Of a DNA stretch of 64,000 bases, positions 24,420 through 36,800 are shown one piece after another. Made by a program: the position numbers and the translations under genes. Each line of letters starts with the position of its first letter. Positions within the stretch are counted from its first letter, which is position 1. This DNA comes from Bilifractor sp002394235 (lineage in GTDB: Bacteria; Bacillota; Clostridia; Lachnospirales; Lachnospiraceae), in the NCBI RefSeq assembly GCF_052118845.1, contig NZ_JBQKGJ010000017.1, positions 9,004-73,003 on the forward strand, in the 5' to 3' direction. A model generated the notes under the pieces. It was not told where the DNA came from and searched no databases. It saw only the letters and a list, made by a program, of their open reading frames with translations.

Positions 24420-24604
24420 TTCTTTATGCCTCTCATTTCCCAAACCGCTCTATTCATGTCAGCTATCCCTGCCATTCTATTCAAGTCGGCTATCCCTGTA
24501 ATTCTATCCAGGTCAGCTATCCCTGCAATCATAAATGCATCCCGAATTTTCAAATAAGCTTGTAAATTCCCAGGCTCAGCAAAGAAAGCAGTCTTACCAT
24601 CCAT
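24416..24604 (-). CDS. 62-residue repeat ORF linking pilB and pilT
   Basis: This ORF starts three bases after the pilB stop and ends in a four-base overlap with the pilT start. Its middle has three 9-residue units (GIADLDRIT, GIADLNRMA, GIADMNRAV) made by a 27-bp DNA repeat. The ribosome binding site is poor. It may be a short peptide made only to couple pilT translation to pilB, or an accidental frame kept open by the repeat. No family is known to me. The exact fit between the two genes is the main reason to list it. Confidence 0.45.
   Translation of the reverse strand: MDGKTAFFAEPGNLQAYLKIRDAFMIAGIADLDRITGIADLNRMAGIADMNRAVWEMRGIKK
24459..24539. repeat. 27-bp tandem repeat, three copies
   Basis: Units at 24459-24485, 24486-24512 and 24513-24539, each with CTATCCCTG. 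The period keeps the frame of the small ORF. Confidence 0.85.
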
Positions 24605-24607
24605 TAC

Positions 24608-26284
24608 TCAATCTGTAATACTTATTGTACGGATAATTTCATCAACTGTTGTGATACCGTCTTCTACCAGTTTATCTGCATGTTCCAGCATTGTCACGTA
24701 GTTTGTTTTTTCTGCCAGCTTCGTGAACTCCTGTTTGTCACCGCCGGAGGTGATGCAGTGACGGAGCTCATCGTTCATCATCAGGATCTCGAATACGCCG
24801 ATTCGCCCGCGGTAGCCGGAATGGTAGCAGTTGTCGCAGCCTTTTCCGTGGTAGAACTTTCTTCCGGGGTAATTGTGGATTCTGGCCAGGGAAAGTGACG
24901 CCGCCTCGGGCGTGTATTCTTCCTTGCAGGCGGGGCAGATTCTCCGCAGAAGTCTCTGAGAGATGATGCCTCGAAGGCCGGCGGAAATCAGGTACGGAGC
25001 GACGCCCATATCCTTCAGACGGTCAATGGCCGATACCGCGTCCTCGGTATGAATGGTCGTGATCACGAGATGGCCGGTCATCGCGGCGCGCATCGCAATC
25101 TCTGCAGTCTCGCCGTCACGGATCTCGCCGACACAGATGATGTCGGGGTCCTGTCGCAGAATCGAACGAAGTCCGCTGGCGAATGTCAGTCCGACTTTTT
25201 CGTTGATCTGCACCTGAGTGGCGCCCTCGATGTGATACTCCACCGGATCCTCCAGCGTGATCAGGTTCGTGTACTCACTTAACAGCTCCTGCATCAGGGC
25301 GTACATCGTCGAGGATTTTCCGCTTCCGGTTGGACCCACGATCATGATTACCCCGCTGGTATTCTTGAGCAGCCGGTCGATCTTTGCATTCTCGTCCTGC
25401 GGGATTCCGATTCCCTCGCGGGTCAGCATGGAGCCCTCTGTACCGAGAATTCGGATTACGATTTTTTCTCCATAGATCGTCGGAAGCGTGGACATACGCA
25501 TATCGACATCGTTCTGTTTCAGTTTCAGAATCGCCCGGCCGTCCTGCGGGATTCTTTTCTCAACGATATTCAGATGTGCCATGACCTTCAGTCTTGATGT
25601 TACCGAGCCCATCAGGTCGCCGGGGATCGTCATGATCCTGTGAAGCCGCCCGTCTACACGAAGGCGGATGACCATTTCCGTCTCGGTCGGCTCAAAGTGA
25701 ATATCGGATGCCTTCTCATTGTAGGCGCGCTCGATGATCGAATTCACCAATCGGATCGTCGGCGCATCCTCGACATCCTCTTCCTCCGGTGTCTTGATCT
25801 CGTCCTTTGTCAGCCCGGCATCCGCCATCATCTGCGCCATTGCCTCGGCGGCGCCCTCGTTGCTGTAGAGTACATTGATCGCATGCTCCACGGCAGCCTG
25901 CGAAGCGATCATCGGAATGATCTTCTTCTTCGATGTATCATGCGCCTCCTCCAGCGCCATGAAGTTCAGTGGATCCGCCATCGCCAGGAACAGCGAGTCC
26001 TTGGAGACGGAAACCGGAACGATCAACGCTTTCTTCGCCAGCGACTTCGGAATATATTTTGACATCGTCGGATCAATATCGGCCTTACCCAAATCGATGT
26101 AATCGATACCGAGCTGAATACGAAGGGTATCGATCAGCTGCGCCTCCGTGATGAATCCATTATCAATGAGAACCTGTCCGAGCCGCTTCTTCTGCTCCTT
26201 CTGCATCCGAAGCGCCTGATTCAGCTGATCCTCTGTAATCACATGCGACGAGACAAGCATATCTCCCAGTCGTTTATTCTTCAT
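24608..26284 (-). CDS. pilB: PilB, pilus extension ATPase
   Basis: The 558-residue protein has the N-terminal GspE/MshEN domain (LVSSHVITEDQLNQAL and a second similar repeat) and a C-terminal ATPase. The ATPase has Walker A GPTGSGKSSTM, TLEDPVEYHIEG, Walker B IICVGEIRD and the His box TTIHTEDAVSAIDRL. The zinc-binding CxxC pairs (CPACKEEY and CDNCYHSG) are present. MshEN domains in other bacteria bind c-di-GMP, which fits the nearby c-di-GMP enzymes, but binding here is an inference. The ATG at 26284 follows AAAGGAC by seven nt. It is the first gene of the pilus operon. Confidence 0.95.
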   Translation of the reverse strand: MKNKRLGDMLVSSHVITEDQLNQALRMQKEQKKRLGQVLIDNGFITEAQLIDTLRIQLGIDYIDLGKADIDPTMSKYIPKSLAKKALIVPVSVSKDSLFLAMADPLNFMALEEAHDTSKKKIIPMIASQAAVEHAINVLYSNEGAAEAMAQMMADAGLTKDEIKTPEEEDVEDAPTIRLVNSIIERAYNEKASDIHFEPTETEMVIRLRVDGRLHRIMTIPGDLMGSVTSRLKVMAHLNIVEKRIPQDGRAILKLKQNDVDMRMSTLPTIYGEKIVIRILGTEGSMLTREGIGIPQDENAKIDRLLKNTSGVIMIVGPTGSGKSSTMYALMQELLSEYTNLITLEDPVEYHIEGATQVQINEKVGLTFASGLRSILRQDPDIICVGEIRDGETAEIAMRAAMTGHLVITTIHTEDAVSAIDRLKDMGVAPYLISAGLRGIISQRLLRRICPACKEEYTPEAASLSLARIHNYPGRKFYHGKGCDNCYHSGYRGRIGVFEILMMNDELRHCITSGGDKQEFTKLAEKTNYVTMLEHADKLVEDGITTVDEIIRTISITD

Positions 26285-26465
26285 AAACAAAGTCCTTTCG
26301 TTTGCTGCAGGCGGAAAACTACTACCTTCAGGTGTTGGGCAGTTGACTCCACATTTCCTCTATCGCCAATACTCTTTATCTCATATATTCATCATACCAA
26401 AAACTAAACCCAAATATACAACAAACCCAAAATACTGTCAATTTCAGCGGACGCCACGATCCCCC

Positions 26466-26600
26466 CACGATGACCTGTGCCACGATGAGATGCGCGTTAA
26501 TAAGCTGCGCGACAATGAGCTGTACCACGATGGCCTGTGCCACGATGAGATGCGCGTTAATAGGCTGCGCGACAATGAGCTGCGTCACGATGAGCTGCAC
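26466..26600. repeat. 15-bp tandem repeat, nine units (also a 60-bp higher-order repeat)
   Basis: Nine 15-bp units run from 26466 to 26600; units one to four are repeated almost exactly as five to eight. The array begins ten bases after the Fic stop and lies upstream of pilB. It is open in several frames on both strands, so the ORFs there are probably by-products of the repeat. Confidence 0.9.
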
Positions 26601-26609
26601 GACAGGTCG

Positions 26610-27545
26610 CTATTGCTCTGTTTTGCCGCAGGGGATTCCGAGCGTCTCCAGCAGAGCCTTGAAAGTATCCTGACCGTCAAGGCAAATGTCTGTCAACCAT
26701 CCTTTTTCCTGTTTCCAGTTCGCCAAGCCGCGATAGTAGAAAGCTTTTTTGCTGTTCTCAATGAGAAATGGCACAATGTTGTAACGAAGGCACTCTTTTA
26801 ATGCCACAAGTCTTCCAACTCTTCCGTTCCCGTCCTGAAACGGGTGAATGTATTCAAACTCCGCATGGAAGGCAATTATGTCATCCATCGTTACCCGCCT
26901 TACCTGTTCGATTCCGTTATAACGGTGAAGAAGATCGCTGATCCGTTTATGCACCTCCTCCGGTCTTGCCGTCTCGTGTCCTCCGACCATATTGGGGCGT
27001 TTCTTGTAATCCCCGACAGCAAACCAGTTCAGCGCGGCGTCCCTTGTATCATATTTCAGAATATAATGCAGTTGTCGGATAATCTCCTCTGTCAGTTTTT
27101 CCTCTGAATGATCAATCACATAATTAATTGCCCGAAAGTGATGTATGGTTTCCATAATATCATCCACAAGTACGCCTTCACCCGCATCAATCGTATTCGT
27201 CTCGAAAATCAGCCTTGTCTGATCTTCCGTCAGCCTGCTGCCCTCGATATGGTTGGAGTTATAAGTCATGCGAACCTGAAGCTCGTGGTAGAGACCGCCG
27301 GAAATCTTCGCCTCTTTCTCATCCCTGAGTGTCTGAAGAATGATGTTATCAGAAACCTCCCGCATAAGTTCTGCCGAATCACATCGGAGATAATCCGCAA
27401 TTCTCTGCAGGGTTCTCCCTGAAAGTTTCTCCCCCTTCCCGATCTTTGCAATCGTCCGGCTGGAGAGACCGATGCGTGCTCTCAGATCAGTTTTTGTAAC
27501 TCCCTTCTCTTTCAGTTTTCGGTTCAGTCCATCATAATTGAACAC
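26610..27545 (-). CDS. Fic-family AMPylation-type protein with HTH N-terminus
   Basis: The 311-residue protein has a helix-turn-helix of the XRE type at the N-terminus (TKTDLRARIGLSSRTIAKIG), an inhibitory helix (SNHIEG, matching S/TxxxEG), and the Fic active site HPFQDGNGRVGR. All catalytic residues are intact. Fic proteins transfer AMP or another nucleotide to hydroxyl groups of target proteins, and the inhibitory helix keeps them off until released. The start is GTG at 27545: a promoter (27580-27609) and an AGGAGG lie inside the longer frame upstream, and no other start fits. The HTH suggests autoregulation. It stands alone between the pilus operon and the giant adhesin. Confidence 0.9.
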   Translation of the reverse strand: MFNYDGLNRKLKEKGVTKTDLRARIGLSSRTIAKIGKGEKLSGRTLQRIADYLRCDSAELMREVSDNIILQTLRDEKEAKISGGLYHELQVRMTYNSNHIEGSRLTEDQTRLIFETNTIDAGEGVLVDDIMETIHHFRAINYVIDHSEEKLTEEIIRQLHYILKYDTRDAALNWFAVGDYKKRPNMVGGHETARPEEVHKRISDLLHRYNGIEQVRRVTMDDIIAFHAEFEYIHPFQDGNGRVGRLVALKECLRYNIVPFLIENSKKAFYYRGLANWKQEKGWLTDICLDGQDTFKALLETLGIPCGKTEQ

Positions 27546-27579
27546 TGGAAATTCGAACCTCCTTTTAAATGCTTTACTT

Positions 27580-27609
27580 ATTTTAGCATGATCCCGGAAT
27601 ATTAGTAAA
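27580..27609 (-). promoter_or_regulatory. promoter of the Fic gene
   Basis: TTTACT at 27604-27609 and TAAAAT at 27580-27585, spaced by 18 bp, with a TG ahead of the -10. Two AGTAAAGC copies flank the region and may be operator half-sites. Confidence 0.55.
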
Positions 27610-27801
27610 GTTTTCTGGCCGTTCGATGTTCCAAAAGTAAAGCATCGGCCACTATTCTGCCTGCACTGTACGTAATCCGTGTGCTTCCTATTATATGGCA
27701 TATGGCCTTCGCGCCATTTCATCACTCACAAGCAAGGCCGGTGAAATGGATGCAAGGATGATAAGCTATAGTAAAAAAACAATATCTGGCTGCAGATAAA
27801 A

Positions 27802-27837
27802 GAAATGCCGCCGCCCGAAACCGGGCGACGGCATTTC
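27802..27837 (-). terminator. strong terminator of the giant adhesin gene
   Basis: Two 16-base arms with one mismatch (GAAATGCCG...) and a four-base loop, followed on the minus strand by TTTTAT. It lies 32 bp after the stop. Confidence 0.9.
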
Positions 27838-27868
27838 AATTACATTCAGAGTCAAGTTCTCAGGCTAT

Positions 27869-30800
27869 TCAGTTGTTATTCTTATTATGTCTCTTCTTTT
27901 CAAATGCCAGAAGTCCAAGACTCATCGATGTAATCAACATGAGTACCCATCCGGCCATCGGCGTATTGTCGCCACTCTGAACGGGCTTACTATTGCTTGT
28001 TGAAACCGAATGAATCACCGGTGCTGTACTTGTATTTGACGTTGGATTATTGTTCGGCGTTGCTGTATTATTCGGTGCCGAATTATTATTTGGTATCGAA
28101 TTATTGTCTGATGACGAATTATCGTTCGGCGTTGAATTATGATTCGTCGTCGAGTGATCGTCCGGTTTATCGTTTGGTTTCGGTTTATCGCCCGGCGTTG
28201 GCTTGTTGTTCGGTGTTTCATTTGTTTCGGGTTTGGAATACGTATTCTTGATCGTAAGGCTGTCTGCGCCGTCATACTTCACTGACGCAACAGAAAGCGC
28301 ATTCGTCGTCTCGTCTTTGATTACCGTTACCTCTACCTCGTGACTTGTGGAATCGTAGGTGATATGACTGATTCCGCCGTTTTCCTCCGTGATGGTATAG
28401 CGGTATGTTCCTGCCTTATCAAATTGAATTTCACCAAACTCAGCTGTTCTATGATCTTGCGTTGCTTCTGCTACAGCTCCGGCTTCATTCTCCGGCATCG
28501 GTGAATCTCCCTCTGCCTTCAAGTCAAACTTAAATCCGGAAGCCTTGCTCCAGTCATTGAAATCCTTGGTAACCTTGAGCACAGCTTTTGCAGAAGTGAA
28601 TGTATTCGTGATCTCCAAATTTTTCTGCCCATCGTAGGTGATCGAAGCGGAGAGCGCGTTTGTCTTGTCATCTGTCTTGGTCACAGTAACAACCACCTTG
28701 TGAACCTTCGGATTTCCTGTGCTGTCGGTATCATAGTCGACGCCATCCAGTCCACAGTTTACTTCCTGAAGTGTATATTCATAAGTTCCGGCTCTGTCAA
28801 AGGTCATCTGCGGGAATGCCGGTGAAGGATTCTCTTTCGTCGCTGTTATAACCGCCTCTGTTACCGGAGTATTGTCTTTCGAAGCATCCGCCTTCGATGT
28901 GTCTGCTTTCACAGTTTCCGGCATCGGTGCGTCCTTCGTAACAGGTTTCAGCACAAAATCGAACGAAGCTTTGTCGAAGAAATCTCCATACTTCTCAGAA
29001 TCTGTCCATCCATTGAAGTTCTTGTGGATTCCATCCGCCGCAATCTTTACCGGAGTAAAGGTGTTCTGAATAATAAGTGAACTCTTGTCTTCCGGTACGG
29101 TGTCATTCTTGTCCGCCGCCTCATAGGTAACCTTCGCTGTCAGTTTGTTCGTTGCATCAGATGCTTTCTTTACGGTCACGGTTACCTTATGCTTGTTGCT
29201 GTCATAGCTTACGCCATCCCTGCCGTCGTTCTTCTCTGTAATTACATAGTTGTAAACACCTGCGTACTCGAAGGTCATATCATCGAAGACTGCTGTCTGT
29301 TTTTTCTCCGTTACGCTCTGTTCTGTCACCTCTCTTCCATCTTTATTCTTCGGCATCGGATTGACAACCAGATTACCATCTGCGTCTTTTGCCGTATTGC
29401 CTTCAGCTGCAATTTCGAAGGTAAAGCTGTCCGCTTTCGACCAATCATTGAAGTCCTTTGTAACCTCTGCGTGAGCGGTCACTGGAGTATACGTATTCTT
29501 CACCGTCAGGCTGTCCACGGACTTTACCGAGAGCTGATTCGTATCCTTATCTTTTTCAATTACAACTTTCACTTCATGAGCTGCCGGTTTCTGATACTTG
29601 CTGTTCTCGGTGTAATCGACACCATCCTCGCCGCCATTTTGTTCGGTAATCGTATACGTGTAAGTACCTGCTTTGTCGAACTCAATCTTACCGAATGTGG
29701 CGGTCGGTCTGCCGTTTTCATCCTTCTCACTGTCGCTGCTGATTTCTACAGTCGTTCCATCCGCCGGCATCGGAGCGTTATCCTTTGCCGCCAGGTTAAA
29801 GATAAAACTCTTTGCCTTCGTCCAGTCGTTGAAATCCTTGGAGACACTGAGGCTCTGGTAAACAGGGGTAAATGTATTCGTGATCATAAGACCTGTCTTG
29901 TCATCCTCTGCCACCTTTACGCCGTCAAACAGAACCTCTGAGCTCAGCCTGTTTGTCGCATCGTTTGACTTAGTAACCTTTATAACAGCCTTATGCGCAT
30001 TTGTGTCATAGGCGATGCCATCGATTCCATCATTAACTTCTGTAATTTCATACTCATAAGTGCCTTTGCCTACTTCCCAGAATTCGATGTTCTTAAACGA
30101 AGCCGTTCTTTCCTTCTCTGTTGCCTTTGCGGTCAGATTCGTCGGCATCGGCGCACCCTCTGTAATAGCCTTTATCCGGAAGGTGAAGCTGTCGGCCTTA
30201 CTCCAGTCATTGAAGTTCTTTGTCACATGCAGCGGCGGGTCTGCCGGAGTGAAGGTATTCGTGATCTCCAAATTTTTCTGCCCATCGTAGGTGATCGAAG
30301 CGGAGAGCGCGTTTGTCTCGTCATCTGTCTTGGTCACAGTAACAACCACCTTGTGAACCTTCGGATTTCCTGTGCTGTCGGTATCGTAGTCGACGCCATC
30401 CAGTCCGCCGTTTACTTCCTGAAGTGTATACTCATAAGTTCCGGCTCTGTCAAAGGTCATCTCCGGGAATGCCGGTGAAGGATTCTCCTTCGTCGCTGTT
30501 ATAATCGCCTCTGTTACCGGAGTATTGTCTTTCGAAGCATCCGCCTTCGATGTGTCTGCTTTCACAGTTTCCGGCATCGGTGCGTCCTTCGTAACAGGTT
30601 TCAGCACAAAATCGAACGAAGCTTTGTCGAAGAAATCTCCATACTTCTCAGAATCTGTCCATCCATTGAAGTTCTTGTGGATTCCATCCGCCGCAATCTT
30701 TACCGGAGTAAAGGTGTTCTGAATAATAAGTGAACTCTTGTCTTCCGGTACGGTGTCATTCTTGTCCGCCGCCTCATAGGTAACCGTCGCTGTCAGTTTG

Positions 30801-33800
30801 TTCGTTGCATCAGATGCTTTCTTTACGGTCACGGTTACCTTATGCTTGTTGCTGTCATAGCTTACGCCATCCCCGCCGTCGTTCTTCTCTGTAATTACAT
30901 AGTTGTAAACACCTGCGTACTCGAAGGTCATATCATCGAAGACTGCTGTCTGTTTTTTCTCCGTTACGCTCTGTTCTGTCACCTCTCTTCCATCTTTATT
31001 CTTCGGCATCGGATTGACAACCAGATTACCATCTGCGTCTTTTGCCGTATTGCCTTCAGCTGCAATTTCGAAGGTAAAGCTGTCCGCTTTCGACCAATCA
31101 TTGAAGTCCTTTGTAACCTCTGCGTGAGCGGTCACTGGAGTATACGTATTCTTCACCGTCAGGCTGTCCACGGACTTTACCGAGAGCTGATTCGTATCCT
31201 TATCTTTTTCAATGACAACTTTCACTTCATGCGCTGCCGGTTTCTTATCCTTGCTGTTCTCGGTGTAATCGACACCATCCTCGCCGCCATTTTGTTCGGT
31301 AATCGTATACGTGTAAGTACCTGCTCTGTCGAACTCAATGTTACCGAATGCGGCGGTCGGTCTGCCGTTTGCATCCTTCTCGCTGTCTCTGCTGATTTCT
31401 ACAGTCGTTCCATCCGCAGGTACCGGAGCGTTATCCTTTGCCGCCAGGTCAAAGGTAAATCCCTTCGCCTTCGTCCAGTCGTTGAAATCCTTGGAGACAC
31501 TGAGTCTCTGGTGCACCGGAATGAAGGTATTCGTTATGGTAAGAGAAGTCTTGCCGTCATACTTCACAACCGCGCTTAGTGTATTTGTATTATTCTCCGG
31601 CGTTACAGAAACCAGTACGTTATGACTTGTCGTATCGTAGGAAACACCATCCAGATGATCATTTCTCTCTGTGATCTGATACTCGTAGGTTCCTGCCTTC
31701 GTGTAGGTAATCTCACCAAAGACTGCCTCCGGGGACTTCTTTGAAGCCGTTGCCTTGTCGCCGTTTTCTCCTGCCGGCATCGGTGCACCCGCTGATACCG
31801 GTGTCAGCGTGAATGTAAACTTGTCATCATTGAAAAGATCCCAGTCATTCCATCCGTTGAAGGATTTCTTCACCTTCAGCGTCTGTTTCAGCGGCGTGTA
31901 GGTGTTGCTGATGGTAAGAGATGTCTTGGCATCCTTCGGTACTGTCCCCTCATCATTCTTTGTTACATCATAGTAAACTTTTGCAGACAGCGCATTGTTG
32001 TTCGAATCTTTCGAGACAACTACCGCCACCGTGTGTCGAGCAGCGTCATAGCTGACCCCGTCAACCTGGCCGTTGCGTTCCGTCACCGTATAGTAATACG
32101 TTCCGGCCTTGCTGAAGGTGATATCGCCAAAGCTTACTTCCGGCTGATCCTTTGTTGCCGTGAGTGCTGTAACCTCCGGCATCGGATTCTTCGCAACACC
32201 TGCTGTGTTCGAATCCGCCTTAAGATCGAACGTGAAGCTCGTATCTACCGGCCAGTTTTCCTTCGTCTCCGGATTCGTGAAGCTCTTGGTAAGACCGATA
32301 TCTGCCTTTGTTGCTGTGAATGTATTCTGAATGGTCAGACTGTCCTGAATGTTGTCATATTTCACATCCGCGGTCAGTGCATTCTTCCGGTCTGTCCCTT
32401 TGGTCACTGTTACGGTTACCTTGTGCTTTGTTGTGTCGTAGCTTACGCCGTCCTTACCATCATTTCTTTCAGTAATTGTGTAGTGATACGTTCCTGCCTT
32501 CTTGTACGTGATGGCGCCGAAATCTACATTCGGTGCACCAGAAGTTGCTGTTCCGGAAATGGCTCCGTCTTTTGCGCCTTCCGGCATCGGAACCGCCAGA
32601 TCATTACTCGGCTCCGTTTCACCAGGTTTGCAATAATTCTCCGCCTTCAGTGTAAACGTAAAATTGCTCGCTGAATGGTTCCAGTCGTTGAAGTCTTTCT
32701 TGACCTGGATGTGCGCCGTTTCAGAGTCAACTGCATTGGTGATTGTCAGGCTCTTCTGGCCATCGTAGGTGACTTCCGCTGTTAGAGCATTTGTTTCTGA
32801 ATCCTTCGTTGAATCCTTCGTTACCTCAACGATAACCTGATGTTCCTTGGCCTTCGTTGAATCATTGTCCGCTGTATCATAGGTAATTCCGTCTTCGCCG
32901 CCATTTTCCTCTGTAATCGTGTAATTATACCTGCCAGCCTTCTTATAGGTGATCGTTCCGAAGACAGCAGTTGCGTTTTTTGCATTTTCAGCTTTTGCTG
33001 TCATCGAACTCTTTCCATCTGCTTCGGCTGGCATCGGTGTGGCAATGGCCTGTCCATCCTCACCGTTTCCTGCATTGTTGTCTTTTGCCGTCAGCGTAAA
33101 GGTAAAGCCCTTTTCCGTTCTGGTCCAGTCGCTGAAGCTCTTGGTTACCTCAATTGGAGCAGTAGTCACAGCCGGTGTATAGGTGTTGGTGATCGTCAGA
33201 CTGTTATGCGTATCGTCGTTTGTCGCATCGCTATTCGTAGCATCGTACTTGATTGATGTAACTTTCAGCGCATTATTATTACTGTCCTTTGATACTTGAA
33301 CCGTCACCGTATGCGTGTTTCCATCGTAGCTGATGCCGTCCTTGTGATCGTTCTTCTCGGTTATGTTGTAAGTATAGGTCCCTTCCTGCACAAATGTGAT
33401 CGGTTTGAATGCCGCCGTCTGTGTCGTCTTGCTTGCTTCTGCAGTCTGAACATTCTTTCCGTCTTCTGCTGGAAGCGGAGCGCCTTCTGTCACTGGCGAG
33501 ATGTTGAACGTAAACTTTGTATTGTCAAAGTAATTGCCATACGCCGAATCCGTCCAGCCATTGAAGACCTTGGTGACCGCAATGTGAGCCTGAACCGATT
33601 TAAATGTATTGGTAATTACAAGCGCATCCTTTGTCTCATCGTCATATGTGATTCCAGTGACAAAAAGCTTATTATTCTTTGTATCCTTCTCTACTTTTAC
33701 AACTGCCTTGTGCGTCTGAGTGTCATACTGAACACCGGACGCCGTACCCCTTTCCTCAGTAATATGGTAGGTATAGGTACCTGCCTTCTCAAACGTAATG

Positions 33801-36800
33801 TTGCCAAAGCCTGCTGCCGAACCATTTGTTACAATTACAGACTTCTTTCCATCCTTTGTATCTGCCGGCATCGGTGCATTCTCTACCGGTGTCAGGTCAA
33901 ATGTAAAGCTGCCTGCCTTTGTCCAGTCGTTGAAGTTCTTCTGAACCTTCAGTTCGCCAATGGTCGAAGTAAAGGTATTGGTCACAGTAAGGCCATCATT
34001 TAGTTCCTCCCCGTCCTTCCCGTAATACTTTACTGCCGCGCTAAGCTTGTTGGAGGCGTTTTCAGCCTTTGTTACAACAACCTCAACTTTGTAAGGTGTC
34101 GCATCGTAGGTGATGCCATCCTCGTCGCCTGCAGTTTCCTGAACCGTATAGGTGTATGTACCGGTCTTCTCGTAGTTGATACTGCCAAAATCTACCGTCC
34201 TCTGTTCAGACGTTGCTGTCCTTAAAACAGCTCCATTAACAGCACCCGCCGGCATCGGAGTGACAATATCCTGCCCATCCGCGCTCTTTCCGGCCGTGTT
34301 GCTTCCTGCCGTTAATGTAAAGGTAAATCCCTTTTGTGCCTTCGACCAGTCAGCAAACTTCTTCGTCACTTTGATGTTGGCTTGAACAGGATTGAAAGTA
34401 TTCTTCACAATAAGACTATCTTGACCATCATATTTCACAGAAGCTGCCAGCGTATTATCGCTGTTCGGGCTTACTGTCACTATAACGCTGTGCGTCCGCT
34501 GTAAATTATTACTGTCATCCCAGTCATAGGCAACACCGTCCACACCTCCGTTATTCTCGGTCAGTGTGTAATGATATTCGCCAATATGAGTATATTGTAT
34601 TTCTCCAAAATTAGCAGTCGGATTCTCCTGCGTTGCAATTGCGGTTGTTCTACCAGGCATTGGAACCTTAACTGCAGTACTGGCAACTTTCTCCCCAAGT
34701 TTGTAGTAATTGCCCGCTTGCAGCGTAAAGCTGAATCCATTCGGAGCCTTCGCCTTCCAGTCATTATTCCCAAAATCCTTGGTTACGCTGATGGAAGCCG
34801 TTACTGGATTCAAGGTATTCTTGATGGTTATTCCGTTGTCAGATGCACTGACAGATTCCTTGTAACCCTTCGGACCGTTTATTTCTTCTGCGGAATACGT
34901 ATACAGCTTGCCAGACGCATCCTGTTTTGGAAGGTTATTGAACGTATAGGTCCAATTATTTTTCGAATTCAGGGTAATTGGCTCCTTCTGGTCCTTCATC
35001 TGATAATTCTGCGAATTCTCAAAATTCTCAAATACCCCATCATTATTCATCCGAGTAAGCTGAACCTGAATATCCATGCGCTGTCCGTTGAAGTTGTTGT
35101 CATCCACCCACTTCTTCGTTACCGTAACTGAAGTCGTGTTGAGGGTGTTTTCAAGAGACACGGTAGAGTTCTTGACAACACCTTTTTCATCGGTCCCGGT
35201 AACAGCCGAAGTGGCTTTCGTCCCATCATTGTTGTAATCGAGAACCTTGCTCTCTAGTACACGATATTGCAGAGCCACCCGACGATATTGCAGAGCCCCC
35301 CGCTGGTCTTTTACTCGTGCATATACCGGAAGGTTATGCCAGGTAGCAGCAGCCGCATTGACAGATCCATCAGTAGTGTTTACATCCAGCGTCTTTCCAG
35401 CTGCATCGGTCGAATAACCGGCCGTCACGTCCTCCGCGTAGGCTTTCGCGTAATCCTTATTCTCAACACTGGTTGGTCTCTTGACCGGATTCCAGTTGCT
35501 TCCGTCCGTGCTGTACTGAAGCGTTACCGTGATATTGTTCGGACGTTCGTTGTAGAAGTTGTTAAAATCATTCCAAGTCTTCTCCAACGTCAGATCAAAT
35601 ACGGAGATGTCATGTTTATTGGTGATCACGACATTATCAGCTTCAACGGATTCCGCATTATCCGCATTATCCGCATTATTCGAAGAAAGACTTACCGTTG
35701 CTGCATTCTCCGTTTTTGAAAAATTATAATTTTCTTTGTATTTGTCCTTGTTTGTAAATTCCCCCTCTGAAATCTTGTAGGCCAGCTTATTTCTATTGCT
35801 ATCATACTGGTCAACGATAAAGCTGTACGAGTACTCGTCTTCCTCCGAGCTGATAGTTTTCGTCGAGGATGTCGGATCATTATTATTGCTATCTGTCCGG
35901 GTATGTTTATCCGCATCTTTATTGCCCGATACGCAGGAAATCGTCAGTTCGTCCGGTCTGTAAGCCTCACGGTTAGCGCCGTCCTGGAACTTTTTGGTTA
36001 CATTGACGGTGGTACGTTTGATGTTTGTAACCGTTTCCGTTATCCCTTTATTATCGTTAGAAAATTTATACACTGCCCGGAACATGCCTGTAGAAAGATT
36101 GAAGTCCCGAACTCCATCTGTCGAAGAAACAGCCGTTCCATTATCCGTCAAGTCTATAGCATTTCCGTCCCTGTCAAGCTCTACGGCTCTATAATAACGT
36201 TCGGAACCATCCTTCCCTCGTTTCGGTAGATTACTGATAGTTGCTTCCCAATTATTATCCGTATCCAGGGTTATTATCTCATTCTTGAACGGTGTCCATT
36301 TATTCTTTGTCGTCAGGTCCTGATACTCAATCTGGAACTTAACAGTTGTCTTACCATCATCCGAAAACCAATTCTTTTTAACCGTCAGAGAAGTTGAATT
36401 CTGTTCAGAATTCGGATCCAGTGTATTGGTGATGACTGTATTTGATCGATAGTCGCCGCCAATCGATTCTGTTGTCTCCGTACCGGTATAGGAGATATTT
36501 CCATTATCTGCATGTACTGTAACACCGCTGACATTGTCCTCTGTTCCATCTGCTCCTTCTGCCTTTTCCGTAAAACGATAGGTATACTGCTTGCCATTTG
36601 CATCTTGTCTCGGAAGTGTATCTGGCTCATTGTGCAACCAGTTGTCTGCAGCTGTGATAGTAACGGTATATAGCGAGTCGTGTGATGTGTGTTTAACATA
36701 TTGCCATGTTCCATCCTTGATTCTTCTCTGCAGATATAAGGTCAGGCTGTCCGGACGTGCGAGATATTTATTGTCCTCATCTTTCCATATTTTCTGGACA

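Noticed and set aside
26466..26600. Possible CRISPR array
   Set aside because: Units are directly adjacent at 15 bp with no spacers, no leader and no cas genes.
27546..27725. 60-residue N-terminal extension of the Fic protein
   Set aside because: It contains the promoter and Shine-Dalgarno site of the gene.
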